DNA from: Sva-07 sp963828415
GTDB taxonomy: Bacteria; Actinomycetota; Acidimicrobiia; Acidimicrobiales; Ilumatobacteraceae
Reading direction: 5' to 3'
Assembly: GCA_963828415.1 (NCBI GenBank)
Contig: CAWHEI010000012.1
Coordinates: 124,001-188,000, forward strand
DNA: 64,000 bases
Shown: positions 23,794 through 31,391 of the stretch, piece after piece
Numbering within the stretch: the first letter of the stretch is position 1
How the letters are laid out: every line of letters begins with the position of its first letter
Program-made: the position numbers and the translations under genes
Notes under the pieces: model-generated
Database searches by the model: none
What the model was told of the DNA's origin: nothing
The model's input: the letters and a program-made list of their open reading frames with translations, nothing else

Positions 23794-24378
23794 ATGGCGA
23801 GCGGTCATCCAGTCGACGAACTCGGTCGCGTGCTCCCGGAATGCGGTTGGCCCACCGAAAAGGCTGCTCCCGGCGACCTCGAACTCGTCCGGCGGTTCTG
23901 CAACACGTGCAACAAGGAGAACGGCGCCGATCGACTCGAAAGCACAAGTGGGCTGGACAGGTGGTTGAGCTCACAGGGACTCGACGAGATTCGAGCGCCT
24001 GAGGACGGCCTGAAGCGGATCACCGAGTTTCGCGAGCTCCTTCGTTCCCATGCCATCGAACACAGCTCGAGGTCGCGCACCGCGCCGGGAGATCTCTCGA
24101 CCGCCGTTGCCGACATCGACTTCGGGATGGTCGACCGCGACGGGCTCATCGACGTGGACGTCGCCTCGGGCGATCCGGTGCGGCGGTTCATCGGCACGTT
24201 GGCGCTGATCGTGATGCGCTCGCAGCACGACGGAACCTGGATTCGGATGAAAGCGTGTCGGCACTGTCGATGGGTCGTCTTCGACAGCAGCAAGAACCGT
24301 TCGGGGTTCTGGTGTTCGATGCGCGCCTGTGGCGGCCGCTCCAAGGTCAACGCGTATCGAACACGCCACGCCAGGTGA
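23794..24378 (+). CDS. CGNR zinc-finger family transcriptional regulator
   Basis: The 194-residue protein ends in the CGNR zinc finger: MKACRHCRWVVFDSSKNRSGFWCSMRACGGRSKVNAYRTR, written here only as landmarks CRHC, WCSMRAC and GGRSKVNAYR. The four Cys positions are kept, but the family's CGNR motif is CGGR. The N-terminal part matches the ABATE/CGNR layout (VDELGRVL, RFCNTCNKENGADRLES). Such proteins are thought to be stress or antibiotic-linked transcription factors. The start at ATG 23794 is leaderless from the shared -10. It may regulate the divergent lipoprotein gene. Confidence 0.85.
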   Translation: MASGHPVDELGRVLPECGWPTEKAAPGDLELVRRFCNTCNKENGADRLESTSGLDRWLSSQGLDEIRAPEDGLKRITEFRELLRSHAIEHSSRSRTAPGDLSTAVADIDFGMVDRDGLIDVDVASGDPVRRFIGTLALIVMRSQHDGTWIRMKACRHCRWVVFDSSKNRSGFWCSMRACGGRSKVNAYRTRHAR

Positions 24379-24404
24379 TCGACGATCCGAAGGCGACGCG
24401 CACG

Positions 24405-24956
24405 TCAGGACGGGCGACCGTGTTCACCTGCCGTCACACCCAGCGCACGGATGACGACCGTGAAGCCAGCAAGCGCCATGAACGCGAGGAACGTCAACAG
24501 GACATTTCCGGGTGCTTGCCGATTCACCATCACGGCGACGATCAGCCACATGGACACGGTGGCAACCAGCACGAATCCACAGCGCCGCAGCCAACGCCAC
24601 ACGAGCAACCGATCGACAATGGCGGAGCTCGGCGTCACCGCCATCAGCGCGATCACGGTGTGGAACAAGAACAATGCCGACGCGACCACGACGACCATGG
24701 GGTCCGCAACGTCGTCGGTCCGCACGATCCACTGCCACACCACCACGATGACGACGAGCGCCGCCGTGTGAGAATCTGGGCGAACCACAGCGGCGATGGC
24801 CACACCGAGCACCAGCAACACGGCGACTCCAGAGGAACCCGCACTTGCGGCCGACGCGATGACCGCAGCGACCACGGCGATCACCCCGAACAGCCAGCGC
24901 TGCGACGACACCATTGCGAGCCGGTCGATCCCCTGCTGGAGTTCTCCGGCACTCAT
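24405..24956 (-). CDS. Membrane protein, last gene of the MoxR/DUF58 operon
   Basis: The 183-residue protein has five predicted membrane helices (WLFGVIAVVAAVIASAASA, VAVLLVLGVAIAAVV, AALVVIVVVWQWI, PMVVVVASALFLFHTVIALMAV, FVLVATVSMWLIVAVMV, with a shorter one at ALAGFTVVIRAL). The ATG at 24956 overlaps the DUF58 stop by four bases. I recognise no family. Its position suggests a membrane partner of the MoxR/DUF58 chaperone-like complex. Confidence 0.75.
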   Translation of the reverse strand: MSAGELQQGIDRLAMVSSQRWLFGVIAVVAAVIASAASAGSSGVAVLLVLGVAIAAVVRPDSHTAALVVIVVVWQWIVRTDDVADPMVVVVASALFLFHTVIALMAVTPSSAIVDRLLVWRWLRRCGFVLVATVSMWLIVAVMVNRQAPGNVLLTFLAFMALAGFTVVIRALGVTAGEHGRPS

Positions 24957-26278
24957 CGCTGCGCCATTCGTGGTCCGGTCGATCGGCGAGCGATGTCGCG
25001 GATCACGTGATCGAGACTGCCGGGTCCGCGCCACTCGACCACCGGGATCCCAGCGGCCAGCACCAGCCTGACCTCACGGCGCCGTTCGAGCAGGCGGATG
25101 CGCCATGCGAGCGCCGTGTACTCATCGTCGTCCTGGCTCACGTGCGCGGGCAGCGTGTCGACGACGATGACCGACTTGCCCTGACGACCGAGTGACACTG
25201 CGAGGTCGAGTGCGTCGGGCGAGACCAGCGGTGACAACATCACCGTGATCTGTCCACCGATCGCGCCAGGCTGCCGCGACGCCGGTGAGCGATACCCCGT
25301 TCTGCCAAGGTCGCCCGGATGGACTCGGGCCAGGGTGTCGAGGACGCGACGGAGCTGCGCCCGACCGGAACCCGGTGCCACCGTGTGCGCCATCGCCGTC
25401 CCGAACACTCGCAGCGACACTCGCTCACCGCGTGGCGCGTAGTGCTCGGCGATCGCCCCAGCAGCCCTCACCGAACCGTCCAGGCTCGACGCCAAGCCAT
25501 CGATGCCCTCGCTCACTCCGAAGTCGTCGGACGCATCGACCACGAGAGCGATGTGCGTGTCGAGGTCGGCTCGGGTCGCATTCACCCGCAGCTCACCCGA
25601 CCGCGCCGAACGCACCCAGTTGATCCGTCGAATTCGATCGCCGGCATGAAACGGTCGGATCCCCGCGAACTCGTTGCCCTCACCGGCGCGGGCAGATCGA
25701 TGGATGCCCACGAGGCCGTCGCTCGGACGTGCGGACGCGTTCACGTCGAACACACTCGGCAACGGCAGCGTGGTCAGCGGGTGCCGAGATGTCCGGGTTC
25801 GCCAGCGGAATGCCCCCCACGACGTGGCGGCGTGGACTTCGACCGGCTCGATGGCCCGCGTGCCCCACCGCGTCGAACGGAGGTCGACGGCCAGCCGGAC
25901 CGTTCCGTCGACGGCCGTGGAGGTGACCGCGCCGCCTGCGGGACGAGCCTCGATCCACGGCACCGGCGAGACGGCGGCAACCGCGAGATCGACCATCGGC
26001 TCGCCTGCGATCACCCCGTGCCAGGTCGTGGCGTCACCTTCGCGAATCGTCGGATGCGCGAGATGGTCGTCGAGTGTCGGGGCCGGACCGGGCCGGGTGA
26101 TCACCGACCACGCCGTCACGGCGACCATCGGTGTCGCGATGACGAGGAGGTCAGGTCGCCGCCAGATCAGCGCGATTGCGACCAGAACCACCGCGCCGAC
26201 GCTGGCACGCAGATGGGCCATCGTCGGCCGCCATCGGTCGACTCCCGACCACAACCCGGCCGACCTCGGGGTGTTCAC
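24953..26278 (-). CDS. DUF58 domain protein with N-terminal membrane helices
   Basis: The chain has 441 residues from the GTG at 26278, which overlaps the MoxR stop (GTGA). ATG 26221 is an alternative that keeps the two helices (VGAVVLVAIALIW, LLVIATPMVAVTAWSVI). The DUF58 core is clear: EFAGIRPFHAGDRIRRINWV, SARSGELRVN, then the vWA-like segment HIALVVDASDDFG. DUF58 proteins are encoded with MoxR ATPases and vWA proteins and are believed to help assemble or mature cell-envelope complexes. It is the third gene of five in the run. Confidence 0.87.
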   Translation of the reverse strand: MNTPRSAGLWSGVDRWRPTMAHLRASVGAVVLVAIALIWRRPDLLVIATPMVAVTAWSVITRPGPAPTLDDHLAHPTIREGDATTWHGVIAGEPMVDLAVAAVSPVPWIEARPAGGAVTSTAVDGTVRLAVDLRSTRWGTRAIEPVEVHAATSWGAFRWRTRTSRHPLTTLPLPSVFDVNASARPSDGLVGIHRSARAGEGNEFAGIRPFHAGDRIRRINWVRSARSGELRVNATRADLDTHIALVVDASDDFGVSEGIDGLASSLDGSVRAAGAIAEHYAPRGERVSLRVFGTAMAHTVAPGSGRAQLRRVLDTLARVHPGDLGRTGYRSPASRQPGAIGGQITVMLSPLVSPDALDLAVSLGRQGKSVIVVDTLPAHVSQDDDEYTALAWRIRLLERRREVRLVLAAGIPVVEWRGPGSLDHVIRDIARRSTGPRMAQR

Positions 26279-27255
26279 GGGCGATCCGCGCCAGGCTCCA
26301 ACGCGCCGGGCGTGGCAACGGAGGCCACGACCTCGGCAGCGACGGTGCGGCCCGACACCTGGCTCATCCACAACTCGGGCTTCACCGTGATGCGGTGAGC
26401 CAGCACGGATGGGGCCACGGCCTTGACGTCCTCCGGGGTGACATAGTCGCGACCGTCGATGATCGCCCAGGCCCGTGAGGCCAGCAGCAGACCCAGCGCT
26501 CCCCGCGGCGACGATCCCATCAGCACGTGAGGATGCGATCGTGTCGCTCGCGCCAACGCCACGCAGTAGCGACCCACGCTCTCGTCGACGGTCGCCCGCT
26601 CCACTGCCTGCTGCATCGCGAGCAGCGTCGACGCGTTCGTGATCTGACGAAGTGTCTGGTCCTCCTGACGGCGATCCATGCGTCGGTGCAGGACGTCCCA
26701 CTCGTCGTCGACCGACGGGTAGCCGAACGAGGTCCGCATCATGAAGCGGTCGAGCTGCGCTTCGGGAAGCGGGTAGGTGCCCTCGTACTCGACCGGATTG
26801 GCGGTGGCCAGCACGTGGAACGGCGGCTCGAGCACGAAGGTCTCACCCTCGACGGTGATCTGGTGCTCTTGCATCGCCTCGAGCAGTGCTGCTTGGGTAC
26901 GCGGCGGCGTTCGGTTGATCTCGTCGGCGAGCAACAGTCCGGTGAACAGCGGCCCGCGGCGGAACACGAACTCAGCGGCGCGCTGGTCGTACACGAACGA
27001 TCCCGTCAGATCCGCCGGCAGCAGATCGGGTGTGAACTGGGCACGAGCGAAGTCGAGGCCGAGCGTCTGGGCGAACGATCGTGCCGCCAGCGTCTTGCCC
27101 AAGCCCGGGAAGTCCTCCAGCAGTACATGGCCGCCTGCCAGGATCGCAGCGAGCACCAGGGTGAGCGTTTCCCGCTTGCCGACCACTGCCACCTCGACCT
27201 CGTCGAGGACGTCGCCGGCGAGACGCGAGACGTCGTGAAGTTCGAGTTGTTCCAT
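26275..27255 (-). CDS. MoxR-family AAA+ ATPase
   Basis: This 326-residue AAA+ protein has Walker A DFPGLGKT near residue 48, Walker B LLLADEINR near residue 110, sensor 1 in ATANPVEYEG and the arginine-finger region LDRFMM. The C-terminal lid helices follow (SPRGALGLLLASRAWAIIDGRDYVTPEDV). MoxR ATPases act as chaperones for metal insertion or complex assembly with vWA/DUF58 partners. The start ATG at 27255 is 12 bases after the preceding stop. It overlaps the DUF58 gene by four bases, which supports tightly coupled stoichiometry. Confidence 0.93.
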   Translation of the reverse strand: MEQLELHDVSRLAGDVLDEVEVAVVGKRETLTLVLAAILAGGHVLLEDFPGLGKTLAARSFAQTLGLDFARAQFTPDLLPADLTGSFVYDQRAAEFVFRRGPLFTGLLLADEINRTPPRTQAALLEAMQEHQITVEGETFVLEPPFHVLATANPVEYEGTYPLPEAQLDRFMMRTSFGYPSVDDEWDVLHRRMDRRQEDQTLRQITNASTLLAMQQAVERATVDESVGRYCVALARATRSHPHVLMGSSPRGALGLLLASRAWAIIDGRDYVTPEDVKAVAPSVLAHRITVKPELWMSQVSGRTVAAEVVASVATPGALEPGADRP

Positions 27256-27267
27256 GGGACCTCCCGG

Positions 27268-27753
27268 TCAGAGCCGTTCGATGTGGGTGAGAATGCGGTC
27301 GAGCGATCGCGGTTTCAAGAGCACGGACGCAGCGTCTGGGTCGTTGACGAACGCATCGAGCTCGTCGCCGAGCACGACGCGGGCAGCGTCCGGATCGGCG
27401 CGACGATCGATCCGGTGCGCCGACCGGAGCTGATCGTCGATCAGTTCCACGAGACTCACCCGCAGACTCTCGAGCGAAACGCCATCGGCTCGCCCGTAGG
27501 CCAGGCCGCTGCGCAGCCGCATCACCCGACGATCGGGCCGTGCCTCGGGTTCGACGGGAAGCGCGGCGAACACGCCGCTCGAGCCCTCCGCCTCGCCGGC
27601 GAAATCGACGATGAGCCACACGATCACACCGACCATCGCACACAGTGCGGCGACGAGGACCACTCTGGGGCCCATGTCAGTCGCCAGCATGAACGCCTCG
27701 ACGACCACCGTCACACCGACGATGATGGCGACGGGCCGCTTCCACCCCGTCAC
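27268..27753 (-). CDS. Small membrane protein in the MoxR/DUF58 operon
   Basis: From the GTG at 27753, which overlaps the upstream stop (GTGA), the 161-residue protein has two helices (VAIIVGVTVVVEAFMLATD, VLVAALCAMVGVIVWLIVDFA) and a cytoplasmic tail of about 100 residues with SLVELIDDQLRSAHRIDRR. I recognise no family. Genes for two-helix proteins are common between DUF4129 and MoxR genes in actinobacteria. The longer frame up to 28167 is antisense-like filler. Confidence 0.72.
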   Translation of the reverse strand: MTGWKRPVAIIVGVTVVVEAFMLATDMGPRVVLVAALCAMVGVIVWLIVDFAGEAEGSSGVFAALPVEPEARPDRRVMRLRSGLAYGRADGVSLESLRVSLVELIDDQLRSAHRIDRRADPDAARVVLGDELDAFVNDPDAASVLLKPRSLDRILTHIERL

Positions 27754-28451
27754 GAAATCACCCGCGGGCCGACATCGGCGCGCAGACCGACGTGGACGAC
27801 GTCGAGGGCATCGATGGCCGAGCGCCGCGACTCCTCCCCCATCGGGTGCTCGGAGAACCGGGCCTCCCGGTACAGCGCTGCGAGCGTCGAGATCGCGGCG
27901 TTGTCGACCCGACAGCTGGCCAACACGCGCTCGGTCAGCTCTGCCGAGGTGTCCGACGGGGCGCGTTCGACACCGGCGGCGATCACGGCAGCTTCGAGGC
28001 GGAGCCAGCACTCGACGATGGCATTGCGCGGTGCGCCCCGGTCGAGGGCCGCCCGCTGCTCGTCGGCGTCGGCCGCGACGGAGGCGGCGACGTCGTCGAG
28101 GACATCGAAGTCGGCTCGCCCCGCTCGACGCCACCTCGGCCATCGAATCTCCGGACGGTGACGCCACAGGAACACTGACGCCATCACGGCGAACGCCGCG
28201 AGGCAGGCGAAGAACACGACGCGGGCGATCACTTCGATGAAGCCGGGCAGTTCGAGCGGCGTTCGACCGTCGGCTCGGGCGACGTCGACCTCGAGCGGTG
28301 GGATCGTGGCAATCGGTTCCGCCGTTGCGGGGTCGACGCCGATCTGGGGCCCCTGCTCGGCCAGTTGCACCTCACCGCCACCAGCGACCGCTGCAAGCAG
28401 CACGGCCACGATGACGCCGGCCAGAACGGCAGCCGCTGCTCTCCGGTCCAC
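27750..28451 (-). CDS. DUF4129 domain protein
   Basis: The 233-residue protein has an N-terminal helix (AVLAGVIVAVLLAAVAGGG), a loop, a second helix (VIARVVFFACLAAFAVMASVFLW) and the DUF4129 helical domain RNAIVECWLRLEAAVIAAGVERA followed by TLAALYREARFSEHPMGEESR. DUF4129 domains occur in transglutaminase-like and MoxR-linked membrane proteins; the domain's role is unknown. It is the first gene of the five-gene minus-strand run, with the 61-bp tandem repeat upstream. Confidence 0.85.
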   Translation of the reverse strand: MDRRAAAAVLAGVIVAVLLAAVAGGGEVQLAEQGPQIGVDPATAEPIATIPPLEVDVARADGRTPLELPGFIEVIARVVFFACLAAFAVMASVFLWRHRPEIRWPRWRRAGRADFDVLDDVAASVAADADEQRAALDRGAPRNAIVECWLRLEAAVIAAGVERAPSDTSAELTERVLASCRVDNAAISTLAALYREARFSEHPMGEESRRSAIDALDVVHVGLRADVGPRVIS

Positions 28452-28508
28452 CGGTGCAGGCTACTTCGGCCACGATGAGCGACGGCGAGTGGGCCGCGCC
28501 GTCCGGCC

Positions 28509-28690
28509 CTCCGACCCACCCACCGATGAGCCAACCAACCGCATACGGCGGTTTCACTCATCGCGACCCCACCAACCCACCCACCGGTGAGCCAACCAAC
28601 CGCATACGGCGGTTTCGCTCATCGCAACCCCACCGACCCACCCACCGATGAGCCAACCAACCGCATACGGCGGATTCGCTCATCGCAACC
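28509..28690. repeat. Tandem 61-bp repeat with internal hairpins, three copies
   Basis: GATGAGCC (or GGTGAGCC) recurs at 28525, 28586 and 28647, a strict 61-base period. The third copy stops being similar at about 28690 and a partial unit precedes the first. Each unit holds an inverted repeat (GATGAG with CTCATC outside, ACCGC with GCGGT inside around ATAC). As 61 is not a multiple of three, the array is not coding. It lies between the ADH stop and the DUF4129 start, so it may work as a terminator array. Confidence 0.85.
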
Positions 28691-28720
28691 GAGGCGACAG
28701 GTCGCCCTCCCTGGCCGCGC

Positions 28721-29812
28721 TCAGTCGAACATGATGACGCTGCGAGCGACGTTGCCGGTCTTCATGTCGGCGAACCCGTCGTTGATCTGCTCGAGGGTGA
28801 TCGTCTTCGACACCATCTCATCGAGCTGCAGCCGACCGTCGAGGTACATGTCGACGAAGCGAGGCATGTCGGTACGGAACTGGTTCGAGCCCATGTTCGA
28901 CCCGGTGAGCTTCTTCTCGTAGAGCAGCTCCGGCCCGTGGATCTCGATCTTGGTGCCGACCGGGATCATGCCGATGACGGTGGCCTGTCCCCCGTTGCGC
29001 AGCATCTCATATGCCTGTTCGGCGGTCTGCTTGAGACCGACTGCTTCGAACGAATGGTGCACGCCGCCGCCGGTGAGATCCTTCACCGCTGCAACCACGT
29101 CGTCACTCGACGCGTTGACGACGTGCGTGGCGCCCATCTGTTGGGCGAGTTCGAGCTTCGACTCCGCCATGTCGATCGCGATGATCTTGTTCGCCCCAGC
29201 GATCCGGGCGCCCTGCACCGCCGACAGCCCGATACCGCCGCACCCGATGACGGCCACGGTCTCGCCCGGCGCCACACGCGCTGTGCGGAAGACCGCACCC
29301 AGACCGGTGGTGACACCACAGCCGATCAGCGCCGCCTTGTCGAGCGGCATGTCGCGGTCGATCTTCACGAGCGCCTGTTCGTGGATCAGCATCTGTTCGG
29401 CGAACGACGACAGGTGCAGGTACTGGTTGACCGTCTCGCCGCCCGCACGGCTCAGCCGGGGCGGCTCGCCCGGTTGGCGAACCAGTTCGGTGCCCTTGTT
29501 CTCGCACAGCGACAGGTGTCCGTCGGTGCATTGCGAACAGTGCCCGCAGAACGCCGAGAGACACGTGATGACATGGTCACCCGGCTGCACGTAGTGCACC
29601 ATCGAGCCGACTGCTTCGACCACACCGGCTGATTCGTGACCGAGCACCGCTGGACAGGGGAACGGGTACTTGCCCTCCATGAAATGGAGGTCGCTGTGGC
29701 ACAGCCCGGCGGCCACCGTTCGGATCAGCACCTCGCGTGGGCCTGGCGAACCGATGTCGATGTCCTCGATGTCGAGCTGTCCCGGAATCGAGTTGAGCAC
29801 TGCTGCTTTCAT
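28721..29812 (-). CDS. Zinc-dependent alcohol dehydrogenase
   Basis: This 363-residue MDR-family enzyme has the catalytic zinc ligands in GLCHSDLHF and GHESAGVVEAVG, and the four-Cys structural zinc lobe CGHCSQCTDGHLSLC. The Rossmann motif is VAVIGCGGIGLSAVQGARIAGA, and the Asp in IIAIDMAES indicates NAD over NADP. LIGCGVTTGLGAVF and the overall length fit the class III-like and mycothiol- or NDMA-linked dehydrogenases of actinobacteria. The start ATG at 29812 has a GGGGAG ribosome site 6 bases upstream; the longer frame to 30085 overlaps nhaA. The substrate is undetermined. Confidence 0.92.
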   Translation of the reverse strand: MKAAVLNSIPGQLDIEDIDIGSPGPREVLIRTVAAGLCHSDLHFMEGKYPFPCPAVLGHESAGVVEAVGSMVHYVQPGDHVITCLSAFCGHCSQCTDGHLSLCENKGTELVRQPGEPPRLSRAGGETVNQYLHLSSFAEQMLIHEQALVKIDRDMPLDKAALIGCGVTTGLGAVFRTARVAPGETVAVIGCGGIGLSAVQGARIAGANKIIAIDMAESKLELAQQMGATHVVNASSDDVVAAVKDLTGGGVHHSFEAVGLKQTAEQAYEMLRNGGQATVIGMIPVGTKIEIHGPELLYEKKLTGSNMGSNQFRTDMPRFVDMYLDGRLQLDEMVSKTITLEQINDGFADMKTGNVARSVIMFD

Positions 29813-29921
29813 GATCGCTCCCCATGCGTCGCGCTGATGTGGACGTGAAGGTAGTAGGTGTCGGAGCGCGAAGTGGGGTGGAGATCGCGTTCGCGCCCCG
29901 CGAGCAGGCAGAATCTCGACC

Positions 29922-31337
29922 GTGTCCGACGACCTGACCACGGAGAAGCACGAGCACACCATCGGCCCGGAGAGCGTGCCCCGGCCGTGGAGCGCTTCCG
30001 ATCGTCGCGTGCCACGAACCGTCGTGCGTCCCCTGCGGCGTTTCGCCGACACGGAGGCCGCCGGCGGTGTCGCCATGCTTGCCATGGCGATCGTTGCGCT
30101 CGTGTGGGCGAACTCTCCGTTCGCGGACTCCTACGTCGAGTTGTGGGAGACCCTCATCTCGCTCCACATCGGCGACCTCATCCACATCGACCTCGACCTC
30201 CGCGGTTGGGTCAACGACCTCGCGATGGCGATCTTCTTCTTCGTGGTTGCGCTCGAGATCAAGCGTGAGCTCGTTCGCGGCGAGCTGCGCGATCCGCGCG
30301 CCGCTGCGCTCCCGGCGCTCGCCGCGATCGGCGGGATGATCGTTCCGGCCGCGATCTACGCCCTGTTCAACGCAGGAACCGCAGGAGCCGACGGTTGGGG
30401 CATTCCGATGGCAACCGACATCGCGTTCGCCGTCGGGGTCCTGTCGCTGGTCGGCAAACGGATCCCAACGTCGCTGGTCGTGTTCCTGCTCACGCTCGCG
30501 ATCGTCGACGATCTCGGCGCCATCGTCGTGATTGCCGTGTTCTACACATCGGGCTTGTCGTTCGGTTGGCTCGCGGTCGGCATCGGCTGCATCCTCGGCG
30601 CCGTCGTGTTGAACCGCGCCGACGTCCGCGCGTTCGTGCCGTACTTCCTGCTCGCCGCGTTCTGTTGGCTGGCCCTCCACGAGTCGGGCGTGCATGCCAC
30701 GCTCGCCGGCGTTGCGTTCGGCCTCATCACGCCGAGCCATGCATTCGTGCGAGCGACGCAGTTCGGTCCCAGCACGCGGGGTCTGGTGTCCCGAGTCGAA
30801 GTGGCCCAAGCCGCTGAGCTTCGCCCCGACGACGACAACGACGAAGAGGCGTTGGAGGCCGACGCGCTGAACGAGCTCATCACGTTGTCCGCCGAGAGTC
30901 AGCCGCCGCTCGACCGCCTCGAGCACCGACTGCTCCCGTGGACGACGTTCGTGATCGTGCCGATCTTTGCGTTGGCCAATGCCGGCGTGCGGGTCAGCTG
31001 GGATGACCTGACCAGCGCGTTCTCGGAGCCGGTCACGCTCGGGGTGCTGCTGGGCCTGGTTGTGGGCAAACCGATCGGCATCATGATCTTCTCGTTGCTT
31101 GCTGTCCGAGTCGGCATCGGCAAGCAGCCTGCCGGTGCGACGTGGTCGCAGATCTTCGGCGTTGCGATGCTGGGCGGGATCGGGTTCACCGTTGCGCTCT
31201 TCGTGACCGAACTCGCCTTCGGCCCAGGGTTGCTCGCCGACCAGGCCAAGATCGGCATTCTCGCGGCGTCGACGATCGCGGGAGTGGCAGGCTTCGTCTA
31301 CCTGCGAACGGTCGGAGGGGCCGGCGACACCGACTGA
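29922..31337 (+). CDS. nhaA: Na+/H+ antiporter NhaA
   Basis: The 471-residue protein has the NhaA signatures MAIFFFVVALEIKREL, GWGIPMATDIAFAVGVLSLVG and VVFLLTLAIVDDLGAIVVIAVFYT. The paired Asp in IVDDLGA are the ion-binding residues. It expels Na+ in exchange for H+ and helps control pH and salt. The central cytoplasmic loop between the two halves is long and acidic (RPDDDNDEEALEADALNEL), as in actinobacterial NhaA. The GTG at 29922 opens a hydrophilic tail of ~40 residues before helix 1. It is divergent from the ADH gene, 109 bases away. Confidence 0.94.
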   Translation: MSDDLTTEKHEHTIGPESVPRPWSASDRRVPRTVVRPLRRFADTEAAGGVAMLAMAIVALVWANSPFADSYVELWETLISLHIGDLIHIDLDLRGWVNDLAMAIFFFVVALEIKRELVRGELRDPRAAALPALAAIGGMIVPAAIYALFNAGTAGADGWGIPMATDIAFAVGVLSLVGKRIPTSLVVFLLTLAIVDDLGAIVVIAVFYTSGLSFGWLAVGIGCILGAVVLNRADVRAFVPYFLLAAFCWLALHESGVHATLAGVAFGLITPSHAFVRATQFGPSTRGLVSRVEVAQAAELRPDDDNDEEALEADALNELITLSAESQPPLDRLEHRLLPWTTFVIVPIFALANAGVRVSWDDLTSAFSEPVTLGVLLGLVVGKPIGIMIFSLLAVRVGIGKQPAGATWSQIFGVAMLGGIGFTVALFVTELAFGPGLLADQAKIGILAASTIAGVAGFVYLRTVGGAGDTD

Positions 31338-31391
31338 TTTCGGCCCTTGGGCCCTGGTCCTCGCCTCCGCTGTCGACGATCATGAGCTGAC

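Noticed and set aside
28454..28922. Plus-strand frames through the 61-bp repeats as a repeat protein (PTDEPTNRIRRF...)
   Set aside because: A 61-base period shifts the reading frame at each unit, so repeats cannot be one coding series; nested stems explain the sequence better.
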